DNA from: Thermoanaerobaculia bacterium
GTDB taxonomy: Bacteria > Acidobacteriota > Thermoanaerobaculia > Thermoanaerobaculales > Sulfomarinibacteraceae
Assembly (NCBI GenBank): GCA_027061805.1
Contig: JAMOWA010000045.1
Span: 1 to 49,316 of the forward strand
Direction of reading: 5' to 3'
Length of the DNA: 49,316 nucleotides
This document shows positions 7,172 through 14,005 of the stretch, piece after piece. The translations under genes were made by a program, and so were the position numbers. Under the pieces are notes generated by a model. The model was not told the DNA's origin, did no database searches, and saw nothing but the letters and a program-made list of their open reading frames with translations. The stretch's first letter is position 1. Each line of letters opens with the position of its first letter.

Positions 7172-7729
7172 TCAGTCCAGCAGCCGCGCCCGCCGCATCG
7201 CCGCCTGGAATGCTGCGGCCCGCTTCTCGCCCTCCGCAAGCCGTTCGACGGCCACATCCAACTCCAGGGACTCGAGCTCATCAACAAGCCGGTGGAAGAC
7301 ATTCGAGGCCATGTCGGGCGGTTTCGTGGCCAGGCAGGCCGTGAACAGCTCCTCCGTGTCCGGGATCCCGAGCCTTGCGCGGAGCCCCTCCAGCTTTCGC
7401 TCCAGGCGCGCATGATGTGTAACCCGGGTGGTCTGGTACACAAGGCCCAGGCAGGTCCGGCACCCAAGGGCACCATCAACGGTGTGAAGCCGATACCGCC
7501 CGGCACCGCACCGGGGGCAGATGAAGGACGGAAAGGAACCGCCTCCAGCGCATGGGTGCCACCGGACGAACACCACGTGCTCCACATCATCCCCGACGAT
7601 CACCCGGACCAACCCACAGCCGTCAGGGATGGCACCAGTACGGCGCCACTCCCGAATGTCAACGGCAGGTGTGCCGTCCACGGTTCGTCGCCCTGGCGCG
7701 ACATGCCGCCCCGACCCCACCCCGCCCAC
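7172..7729 (-). CDS. MGGxGSGR-type zinc-ribbon protein of mobile elements
   Basis: 185 residues, GTG start. The N-terminus MGGVGSGRHVAPGRRTVDG matches a family of small proteins (MGGxGSGR) often seen in prophages and integrated elements. The centre has a zinc ribbon, CPRCGAGRYRLHTVDGALGCRTC, with two C-x2-C knuckles, followed by LVYQT. The C-terminal 80 residues are helical and charged. The role is unknown; DNA or RNA binding is plausible. It is the last gene of the minus-strand unit, 7 bp after the preceding stop. Confidence 0.7.
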   Translation of the reverse strand: MGGVGSGRHVAPGRRTVDGTPAVDIREWRRTGAIPDGCGLVRVIVGDDVEHVVFVRWHPCAGGGSFPSFICPRCGAGRYRLHTVDGALGCRTCLGLVYQTTRVTHHARLERKLEGLRARLGIPDTEELFTACLATKPPDMASNVFHRLVDELESLELDVAVERLAEGEKRAAAFQAAMRRARLLD

Positions 7730-7736
7730 AGCCCGG

Positions 7737-7979
7737 TCACTCCCCCCCAGCGTTCACTCGCGCATGACGCTCGATCAGCGCGAAGAGCTCGGGTAGCCGA
7801 ACCGACACATCAATACCGTCCAGCGCCAGCTCGGCCTCGATGCCGATTGCCTCGAGTAGCTCCTTGAGTGGGCAGAGAACCACCCACGCGCGTCCATCCG
7901 CCGGCCGCCAGCGGTACCGCCGTACCGCAGACCACAGCCGCTCGTGTGCCCCGGCCATCGCCTCGTGTTCGTCATTCAT
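7737..7979 (-). CDS. Small hypothetical protein in element
   Basis: 80 residues, no recognised domain. It contains an aromatic and basic N-terminal part (LWSAVRRYRWRPADGRAWVVL) and a helical C-terminus. GAGAGGAG precedes the ATG at 7979 at good spacing. A longer open frame upstream is a shadow of the next gene. It lies 7 bp from the zinc-ribbon gene and about 70 bp from the gene upstream. Confidence 0.6.
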   Translation of the reverse strand: MNDEHEAMAGAHERLWSAVRRYRWRPADGRAWVVLCPLKELLEAIGIEAELALDGIDVSVRLPELFALIERHARVNAGGE

Positions 7980-8049
7980 GGAACGCTCCTCTCTGGATTC
8001 TGGAGGCGCCCGGGGGTCGGACCCGGGCCGCCTGGAGATTTCGGAAAAA

Positions 8050-8730
8050 TCAGTCGCCGATGTCCAGCGGGTCCGGATCGTGCCCGGCCTCCTTCTGGAA
8101 CAGCGCCTCGAGGTTGGCGAGAGCCTTGCGCACGACCTCCACCCCGCGGCGAAGCTGTTCGAGCTCCTTCGCGGCGGCGGGGTCGAGCCCGGCCCACAGG
8201 GCAGCCTCCACCTCCGGCCGGACGCCCTCGGGCACCAGGCCGAACACAGCGGGCCCGTCGAGGGTAGCGGCCAGGGTCTCGGTGTCCCCAGCCCTCGCGG
8301 CCCGACGCAGCACCCCCTCGACCTCGAGCGGGTCGATGGATCGGAGGTGGCTCCGGATCTCCGCAGCCCGGAGCTCCGCCCGAACGTCCCCGAGCTTCTG
8401 GGCGGGGTCCACGGCCTTCCGGAAGTCGGCCTCGATGGCGGCGATGCGGTCGAGGGCATTCTGGAGCGCTCTGCTCCGCAAGCCTTCGACCTTCCCGAGG
8501 GCCTCCCCGGCGAGCCGGACCCGCAGCTTCGCCAGGCCGTGCCCCGAGAGCTCGCCGGCGGCGGCGGCATCCTGGATCTTCCGGTTGAAGACCTCGAGGA
8601 TCCCCACGGCGCTCAGGTAGGCCGCCTTGAGGAGCCCGAGCGGATCGAGCTTCTTCTCCGGAACGAGATCCGAGGGCCAGATCCCGAGCAGGGCGGTGGT
8701 TTCGAGGTCAGTCACTGGTGCATTCGGCAT
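8050..8730 (-). CDS. Hypothetical helical protein in element
   Basis: 226 residues, strongly helical, rich in Ala, Leu, Glu and Arg. No motif is recognised. The C-terminal third (LEQLRRGVEVVRKALANLEALFQKE) could form a coiled coil, and the tail is acidic (DPDPLDIGD). The start at 8730 is chosen for the GAGGAGAAG site just upstream; the frame extends to 8823 without such support. It overlaps the small upstream ORF by 23 bp. It could be a replication accessory or a scaffold-like protein, but nothing in the sequence proves either. Confidence 0.65.
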   Translation of the reverse strand: MPNAPVTDLETTALLGIWPSDLVPEKKLDPLGLLKAAYLSAVGILEVFNRKIQDAAAAGELSGHGLAKLRVRLAGEALGKVEGLRSRALQNALDRIAAIEADFRKAVDPAQKLGDVRAELRAAEIRSHLRSIDPLEVEGVLRRAARAGDTETLAATLDGPAVFGLVPEGVRPEVEAALWAGLDPAAAKELEQLRRGVEVVRKALANLEALFQKEAGHDPDPLDIGD

Positions 8731-8911
8731 TGTTCTTCTCCTCTTGGTCCGTGCCCGCGGTGGCGGGCGGTTGATCGTCGGGCGTCCCGCCCTGGGCGTT
8801 GGGTCGAAGGGCAGGCATCCCACCCGCCGGGTTTACATAATCAAGGTTATCGGCCAGCCGTCGGCGCCGACGCCGTAACACCATTCGTTTCAACACCTTG
8901 GAAATGGTCAC
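8708..8911 (-). CDS. Possible small basic/acidic ORF in element
   Basis: 67 residues from a GTG at 8911, with GGGGGTG upstream. It begins with a basic patch (RMVLRRRRRRLADN), then has an acidic, low-complexity tail. Its 3' end overlaps the next gene by 23 bp. It fills most of an otherwise empty gap below the primase-helicase gene. No family is recognised, and coding status is uncertain. Confidence 0.35.
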   Translation of the reverse strand: MTISKVLKRMVLRRRRRRLADNLDYVNPAGGMPALRPNAQGGTPDDQPPATAGTDQEEKNNAECTSD

Positions 8912-9038
8912 GTCGGCACCCCCTGGGGCAGTCCGTGGCTCACGGTTTCGCAGTGGGCCACCGCTTTCTGAGAACACCCCTGGCACCACAGGCTGGTTCC
9001 TTGCGCTTCCTCGTGCTTTCTGGTGCAACGTCGCAAGA

Positions 9039-11417
9039 TCACCCCTCCTCTCTCGGTAACCCACGGATGGCCTTCTCCCGCCCTGCCCGCCCGATTTCTC
9101 TAGCAGCGGCCGCGATGGCCTCGGCAGAACCGCGGACCCCAGCCTCCCACGCGGAGCGCACCTGGGATTGAGCGGTCGTTCGGTCTGTTCCAGATCGTTC
9201 GAGTTCTGCGGCGGCATACCGAGCTTCGGCTGGCCAGGACTTCGGCTCGCCGAGCTTCTCCATACCCTTCGCCGTCCCGCCGTCCCACGCCGTCCCATCA
9301 CCGTCCCGGACGGGCGAGACGGGGTCCCGCGTCAAGCGGCAGGACGCCGTCCCGCCGTCCCGGGGGGTATAGGGGGGGTGTGTCACACACACCTCGGTCG
9401 AATCGGCGGCCGAGTACACGGTCCGGCGTGAGTTGCCCGTCCGGACGGCCAAGCCCCGGGAAATGGCCACATCGAGCGCTGTCCGCCCCCGCGCGGCCCG
9501 CAGCCCGGCAGCTCGCGCCACGGCGTCCTTCGATCCGAGCGGACCCTCTCGCCGGAGCGCGTCCACCACCGCCCGCACGTCGGCATCGAGGGCTTCGGCC
9601 ACCGCCGCCTGCTCGGCCGATTTCTCCGCGTCCAGGTCCTCCTCGGTCTGGGCGACGAGAAGGTGATCCCTCCACACGAGCCGAACCGGGTCCAGCTTGA
9701 GGGAATAGTTCGATTTCGCCTGCTCGAACACAACGGCCCCATTCTTTTCGGCGAGCAGCGTCCCAACCCACCGAGCAGCGTCCGTGATGCCAGACACACC
9801 GCGAACGTCCGCGCTCCCAAGCCGGCGGGAGAGCTTCGAAGAATGGGCGGCCACCAGAACCGTCGGCCCCCCAGGTGCGCCCGTGAGCGTCTCAACAGCC
9901 TGCAAGAATCGAGTCGCGTGATAGTTGTCGGCCTCGGCTCCCTCCTGGGCAAACCGCGAAAACGGGTCGATTCCAACAAAGCCCCACGGCCCGCCAGATC
10001 CGAGCAGCTCCACCAGGTCCCGATAAAACTGCGTCTCCAGAACCTCGCCGCGCGCGGTCGTTTCCAGCAAACCCACCGGACACCCGGCAAGCGGGACAAC
10101 GGTCAGCCGGTCCGCGATCAACTCCCGTTCTGCCTCGGAAAGCTGTAGAGCGGTCGCGATTGTCCAGAGGCGCCGGTGCACCTCCTCGAGCTCTTCCTCG
10201 CCCAGGAGGAGCGCGGCTCTTTCGCCAACCGCATCGTCGTCCGGCGGGAAGCACCCGAACCACGGCCTCCCGGCGATCACAGAAACGGCCAGGTAGAGCA
10301 GGGACAAGGTCTTGCCCGCACCACCTTCACCAGCCAGGACACCGGCCCTGCCGCGGGGGAGCAGCCCCTTGCCGTCCGAACGTCGCAGAAGCCAGCGGCG
10401 GGCCGGTGGGGGCGTCGTCAAAAAGGCGAGTCCAACGGGCTTCCAGAGGTCGCAGAGGATGCCGTGGCCGCTCGGTGAGTCCTCGGCCGTAATCTGGGGC
10501 GCGGTCTCGACCAGCTCCCGCAGCTGTTCGACGGTCCACCCTTCCGGCGGATCGTCCGCGACATCCCACGAAGCCGGGAAATCGCCAGGGACACGCACGA
10601 CCCGAACGTCAGAGGCTCCGGCCTCCCGGGCCGCCTGGGCCACGCTTTCGGCGTACGTTCGCCCCGGATCGTCAGCGTCCGGCCAGATGACCACCCGCCG
10701 GCCCTCGAGCGGGCGCCAGTCGGTCTTCTGCGCCGCGGAACTTCCCCCGCTCGACGTGACGGCCACGTAGCCCGGGAACAGCTCGCCCGCAGCATCGGCG
10801 GTTTTCTCACCTTCGACGATCAACACCAGGGCCTCGGGTCTCTCGGCCAGGCGGTCGAGCCCGTACAGTGGCCTCGGGGCCGGCGGAGCCTTCGAGATCC
10901 ACCGGCGGGCCGCGCGGTCGAAGCACCACGGTCGGATGGCCTTGCCAACATCGCCGGTCTCGTAGCGTGCGACCAGGAAGAGGGGCCAGCCGTCCTGGTC
11001 CCGGTACGTCCACACACGGGCGGGCGCGCCAAGGCCATTCCGAAGGAGGCCAGGCGTCGGCTCGGGGGCATCCTCTGGCACCCGCAGCCCGGACCAAGCA
11101 TCTACCCTGTGAGGCTCTCCGGCTGAACGTGCATACCTGCCGCCGCTGGGAGGCGCCTCAGGGCCGGGGAACAGGTCTGCCGGAGCCAAGCCGAGAGCGC
11201 CGAGCACGTCATCAAGCGAGCACCCAGCATGGCAGGTCAGCAGCGCGCGGCCGTCATCACCCTCCTCGAGGTGGAGCGCAGGGCTCCGACGGTTCCCGTT
11301 CTCGTGACGCCGAGAAGGGCAGCGCGCACGCCAGCCGGACCCCTCGGGCCTCGGATGGCAGTCGGCGGATTCAAGCCGCTCGAGCACCAGGTCAACGGGC
11401 CGAGCCGCCGCACTCAT
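9039..11417 (-). CDS. Primase-helicase fusion (CHC2-like zinc finger, TOPRIM-like, RepA/RecA-like ATPase)
   Basis: 792 residues. The N-terminal zinc finger resembles a DnaG-type CHC2 motif, with likely ligands C33, H38, C62 and C66 (ARCPSRRHEN and LTCHAGCS). A TOPRIM-like segment follows around residues 195-250, with VLIVEGEKTADAA (conserved Glu) and VVIWPDADDPGR (DxD). Near residue 365 there is a Walker A, GEGGAGKT, and further on a Walker B, GFVGIDPFSRF, then AHSSKLSRR and VSGITDAARWV as in RepA/RecA-like hexameric helicases. It probably starts replication of the excised element. GGGGGTGAGAG precedes the ATG. Its 3' region contains a cluster of CCGTCCC repeats that may serve as origin iterons. 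Confidence 0.85.
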   Translation of the reverse strand: MSAAARPVDLVLERLESADCHPRPEGSGWRARCPSRRHENGNRRSPALHLEEGDDGRALLTCHAGCSLDDVLGALGLAPADLFPGPEAPPSGGRYARSAGEPHRVDAWSGLRVPEDAPEPTPGLLRNGLGAPARVWTYRDQDGWPLFLVARYETGDVGKAIRPWCFDRAARRWISKAPPAPRPLYGLDRLAERPEALVLIVEGEKTADAAGELFPGYVAVTSSGGSSAAQKTDWRPLEGRRVVIWPDADDPGRTYAESVAQAAREAGASDVRVVRVPGDFPASWDVADDPPEGWTVEQLRELVETAPQITAEDSPSGHGILCDLWKPVGLAFLTTPPPARRWLLRRSDGKGLLPRGRAGVLAGEGGAGKTLSLLYLAVSVIAGRPWFGCFPPDDDAVGERAALLLGEEELEEVHRRLWTIATALQLSEAERELIADRLTVVPLAGCPVGLLETTARGEVLETQFYRDLVELLGSGGPWGFVGIDPFSRFAQEGAEADNYHATRFLQAVETLTGAPGGPTVLVAAHSSKLSRRLGSADVRGVSGITDAARWVGTLLAEKNGAVVFEQAKSNYSLKLDPVRLVWRDHLLVAQTEEDLDAEKSAEQAAVAEALDADVRAVVDALRREGPLGSKDAVARAAGLRAARGRTALDVAISRGLAVRTGNSRRTVYSAADSTEVCVTHPPYTPRDGGTASCRLTRDPVSPVRDGDGTAWDGGTAKGMEKLGEPKSWPAEARYAAAELERSGTDRTTAQSQVRSAWEAGVRGSAEAIAAAAREIGRAGREKAIRGLPREEG
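9272..9361. repeat. Cluster of six CCGTCCC repeats inside the primase-helicase gene
   Basis: CCGTCCC occurs at 9272, 9280, 9290, 9301, 9347 and 9355. The copy at 9301 forms a palindrome with GGACGG (9301-9313). GTGTGT-C-ACACAC lies about 15 bp further on. The encoded protein segment is low in complexity (repeated DGGTA/DGTA). The arrangement resembles replication iterons, but it could simply be the coding repeat. Confidence 0.5.
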
Positions 11418-11476
11418 CTCTCACCCCCGGGTCGTCGCCTCCCGGCGAGTGGAACAGGGTGGACAAATGGTGTAAA

Positions 11477-11547
11477 CTGGCATTGCCAGCCGGCCAGCAC
11501 ACCAGGCCGGTTCCGGCACCACCCGTCGCCCCGCCACCAGGCGGGGC
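11477..11547. promoter_or_regulatory. Inverted repeats in the alpA/primase gap
   Basis: Two structures lie in this 153-bp gap. CTGGCA-T-TGCCAG at 11477-11489 is a perfect inverted repeat, 60 bp upstream of the primase-helicase start. GCCCCGCC-acca-GGCGGGGC at 11528-11547 is a stable hairpin just after the alpA stop. The first is a candidate operator. The second may be a weak terminator, but it has no T-run on the minus strand. Confidence 0.45.
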
Positions 11548-11570
11548 GGCCCCTTTCAGAGCCGCGCATG

Positions 11571-11759
11571 TCAGCGCTCCGTGGTGCGGCGCCGGGATTC
11601 GATCCACTCCTGAACCTCGCTCGCGCGCCAGGCGACGGCACGTTCGGAAATCCGAAGGGGAACGGGAAACTCTCGCCGCTCGAGCAACCTGTACACGGTC
11701 GCGCGGGAGAGCCCTGTCAACTCAGTGACGGTCTGGATCCGGAGAAGACGTTCGTTCAT
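11571..11759 (-). CDS. AlpA-like helix-turn-helix regulator / excisionase
   Basis: 62 residues. The sequence LLRIQTVTELTGLSRATVYRLLER, followed by FPVPLRIS and AVAWRASEVQEWIESR, is the standard winged-HTH (MerR-like) AlpA/excisionase pattern. In P4-like elements AlpA activates the integrase or acts as excisionase. AGGAGG lies 7 nt before the ATG at 11759, which excludes the longer frame to 11795. It lies between the integrase pair upstream and the primase-helicase downstream on the same strand, with its own AT-rich leader. Confidence 0.85.
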   Translation of the reverse strand: MNERLLRIQTVTELTGLSRATVYRLLERREFPVPLRISERAVAWRASEVQEWIESRRRTTER

Positions 11760-11776
11760 GTGGTCCTCCTGGTGGC

Positions 11777-11875
11777 TGCATGCCATTCCATGCATCCACA
11801 GTGAACCGCATAAAACATTATTTCAACAGGACTTACAGGATTTGTCAGGACATTTCAGGGGCAGAAGATGCCCCG
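11777..11875. promoter_or_regulatory. AT-rich leader of alpA with operator-like repeats
   Basis: TGCATG-ccattc-CATGCA (11777-11794) is a perfect inverted repeat between the likely promoter and the ribosome site of alpA. From about 11828 the motif CAGGA(C/T)TT recurs roughly every 10 bp (CAGGACTTA, CAGGATTTGT, CAGGACATTT, CAGG). GGGGCA-gaaga-TGCCCC (11859-11875) is a small hairpin downstream of the next gene's stop. The stretch is distinctly AT-rich for this window. Confidence 0.5.
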
Positions 11876-11905
11876 CAAGTGTCCGGATGCTAGGCGGTGA
11901 TGCGA

Positions 11906-12583
11906 CTACCGGAGCGGAAACTCGAGCTCCTGCGCGAGCCGTTTCGCAGCCTTGCGGACACCATCCGCCCCCATGGCGCCGTCCCTGCGGGCGACCTGCT
12001 CCCAGCTCCACCCGTCGATGTTCCTGTGGAGAAGCCAGCGGAGGCGCCTGTCATCCCCGAAGCTCCGCCTTTCGGGCGTGGCCGAGTTCTCCGCGATCCA
12101 CTCGAGGTACTGGTCCACGGCAGCATGGAGCTCCTTCCGCGCGTGCTCCCTCGGTCCGCCAACCTGCAACCTCCATGCGGCCTCCGTTCCCTCCAGACGG
12201 ACCCCCTCAGAGGTCGCCTCCGTGCGTTTCCTGGCCTGAAGCTCCGGAGCTCCGGCGCGGCCCTCCGCCTGGGGGTCCCATCCCAGGCAGAGCTCGACCG
12301 GCACCAGCGGGAGCCCGCTTGCTTCCTCCAACAGTCGAGACCATTCGTCTGTTGCGCTCCGCCTGGTGGTGTGGCACGCCGTGATGACCGCCCCGGCATG
12401 GCCGACGATCCACGGACAATCGAGACCCCAGCGCGCGGCCCACTCTTTCGCTCCACCGACGATGGGCCTCCCCTCGAGGTCCGCGACCACGTGCGGCCAT
12501 TCGTCCACGATCAGCTCGAGCAGCCGATGGCTGAGCGCGTCCCGTTGCCGAACCGCACCCGTGGGGTCAACGGGCCTTGTCAT
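11906..12583 (-). CDS. Hypothetical element protein coupled to integrase
   Basis: 225 residues, starting at an ATG that overlaps the integrase stop (ATGA at 12583-12580), so it is very likely co-translated with the integrase. The middle contains WIVGHAGAVITACHTTRRSATDEWSRLL and VELCLGWDP. The C-terminus has LRWLLHRNIDGWSWEQVARRDG, which looks like a helix-turn-helix, then VRKAAKRLAQELEFPLR. I recognise no named family. The coupling suggests a role in recombination control or DNA binding. The frame continues upstream to 12775, but only as a shadow of the integrase gene. Confidence 0.7.
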   Translation of the reverse strand: MTRPVDPTGAVRQRDALSHRLLELIVDEWPHVVADLEGRPIVGGAKEWAARWGLDCPWIVGHAGAVITACHTTRRSATDEWSRLLEEASGLPLVPVELCLGWDPQAEGRAGAPELQARKRTEATSEGVRLEGTEAAWRLQVGGPREHARKELHAAVDQYLEWIAENSATPERRSFGDDRRLRWLLHRNIDGWSWEQVARRDGAMGADGVRKAAKRLAQELEFPLR

Positions 12584-13803
12584 CGTTCGCCCCGAATCGG
12601 CACCACTTCCCCGGCCGGCCTGGGCGTGGTGCAGAAGGTCCCCCATTCCCGCATGAGCTGGCACCGTTTCTCGAAGAGGTCCCCTCTTCGGTACGCGGCC
12701 TCCACCTGGTTCCGCACCACATGGGCCAGGGCGGCCTCCGCGACATCCGAGGGATAGGCCGTGGTCTCCGCGCACCAGTCCCGGAACGAGCTTCGGAAGC
12801 CGTGAACCGTCACCGAGACGCCCATGTCCCGGAGCACCTTGGTGAGCGACATGTCCGAGAGCTGGCGCCCGGTCATCGGGGAGGGGAACACGAGCTCCGT
12901 TCCCTCCAGTAACGGGAGGGCCTTGAGGAGGCGCACGGCCTCATCGGAAAGCGGCACCCGGTGCTCCCGCTTCGACTTCATCCGTTCTGCCGGGATGGTC
13001 CAGACCTTCGCCTCGAGGTCGATCTCGTCCCACGTTGCGCCGCGCACCTCCCCGGAGCGGGCGGCGGTCAGGATCGCGAACTCGAGCGCCCGGGCCGCCA
13101 TGCCCTGCTTTTCCCGGAGCCCCACCACGAACTCCGGCACCTGGGCCCACGGCATCGCGCGGAAGTGCGCACGTCTTCCCCTCGCCGGCAGGAGCGCCTG
13201 GAGGTTACCCTTCCATCGTGCCGGGTTCGGCCCGTCCCGGAGCCCGAGCACAGTGCACCAGTCCAGGACCCGCTCGATCCTCCCCCGGACCCGGGATGCT
13301 GTCTCGGCTTTCTCTTCCCAGATGGGGCGCAGCGCCCGGAGCACATCGTCAACACCGATCTCGTCAACCCGGAGTGACCCGATGGCAGGGTAGGCGTAGG
13401 TCTTGAGGGTCGAGGCCCACTGTGCCCGGTGCTTGTGGTTCGACCAGCGGGAGGCGTGAGCCTTGACGTAGTCCTCCGCCGCCTCCCTGAAGGTCGGCAC
13501 ATGGCGCTCCCCTGCTCGGCGCTCCGCGATGGGGTCTCTCCCTTCGTGAAGCACGCGCAGCCAGTCGAGCGCCAGTTCCCGGGCGCGCTTCAACGTGATG
13601 ATGGGCCAGGGTCCGAGTCCCATGTCACGGCGCCGCCCGTGGTAGACGTATCGGAGCACCCAGCTCCGCCGGCCGTTCGGCCGCACGTGCAGGTAGAGGT
13701 TTCGGCCGTCGGCGTAGCGGCCCGGTGGAGCCACCGCCACCCATCGAGCGGAGAGCCTGTTCACGCCCCGGCGGCGGGTCTCCTTCTTGTCCTGGTCCCT
13801 CAT
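12580..13803 (-). CDS. int: Tyrosine recombinase / P4-type integrase
   Basis: 407 residues. The N-terminal arm-binding part has LYLHVRPNGRRSWVLRYVYHGRRRDMGLG, as in DUF4102 P4-type integrases, then a SAM-like core-binding domain around residues 100-190. The catalytic set is complete: Arg in ILTAARSGEVRG (about 250), Lys in MKSKREHRVPLS, HGFRSSFRDW (His-x2-Arg), His in AALAHVV, and Tyr in AAYRRGDLF (about 367). It integrates the element at tRNA-Ser(UGA). It lies 157 bp inside attR, transcribed inward, with a good promoter (TTGTCT, 17 bp, TATACT). Confidence 0.95.
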   Translation of the reverse strand: MRDQDKKETRRRGVNRLSARWVAVAPPGRYADGRNLYLHVRPNGRRSWVLRYVYHGRRRDMGLGPWPIITLKRARELALDWLRVLHEGRDPIAERRAGERHVPTFREAAEDYVKAHASRWSNHKHRAQWASTLKTYAYPAIGSLRVDEIGVDDVLRALRPIWEEKAETASRVRGRIERVLDWCTVLGLRDGPNPARWKGNLQALLPARGRRAHFRAMPWAQVPEFVVGLREKQGMAARALEFAILTAARSGEVRGATWDEIDLEAKVWTIPAERMKSKREHRVPLSDEAVRLLKALPLLEGTELVFPSPMTGRQLSDMSLTKVLRDMGVSVTVHGFRSSFRDWCAETTAYPSDVAEAALAHVVRNQVEAAYRRGDLFEKRCQLMREWGTFCTTPRPAGEVVPIRGER

Positions 13804-13856
13804 TTTTCACCGCCTTCCCGGGCCATAATCCGGTCCCTCATTCGGCCCGCGATTGC

Positions 13857-13908
13857 AGTATATCCCATGAGACGCCCCTAGACAAAAGAGCCCCTAATGT
13901 GTTACATT
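13857..13908 (-). promoter_or_regulatory. Integrase promoter with overlapping candidate arm site
   Basis: On the minus strand: -35 TTGTCT (13885-13880), 17-bp spacer, -10 TATACT (13862-13857). CCCCTAGACA (13875-13884) overlaps the -35 and resembles CCCTAGTAGACA near attL. GCCCCTA also recurs 16 bp away (13890). AATGT-gtt-ACATT (13896-13908) is an inverted repeat just upstream of the -35. Confidence 0.6.
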
Positions 13909-13960
13909 TCAGGAGATGCGAGAGACCCGACGAAACGGCCTGAGACGTGGGTTTGGCGGA

Positions 13961-13974
13961 CATCCCCTCCGCCA
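13961..13974 (+). other. attR: distal copy of the 14-bp att core
   Basis: Exact copy of CATCCCCTCCGCCA found at the end of tRNA-Ser(UGA). Flanking bases differ on both sides. Confidence 0.85.
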
Positions 13975-14005
13975 CGGAAACCCTCCCCCGAAACCACTCT
14001 GGCGG

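Larger units (their letters stand above)
5731..13974. mobile_element. Integrative, satellite-like element in tRNA-Ser(UGA)
   Basis: About 8.2 kb between two copies of a 14-bp direct repeat, one being the 3' end of tRNA-Ser(UGA). The tyrosine integrase is at the far right end. Leftward on the minus strand come a hypothetical gene, an AlpA-like regulator, a primase-helicase and four more uncharacterised genes. A four-gene plus-strand operon occupies the tRNA-proximal end. A bidirectional terminator separates the two transcription units. No capsid, terminase, portal, lysis or conjugation gene is visible, so mobilisation would need a helper. P4-like satellites and small integrative plasmid-like elements have this kind of core (int, AlpA, primase-helicase). 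Confidence 0.85.

Noticed and set aside
7840-9171. 443-codon plus-strand frame within the element
   Set aside because: It runs antisense to several well-supported minus-strand genes that have good ribosome sites, and its sequence matches no family.
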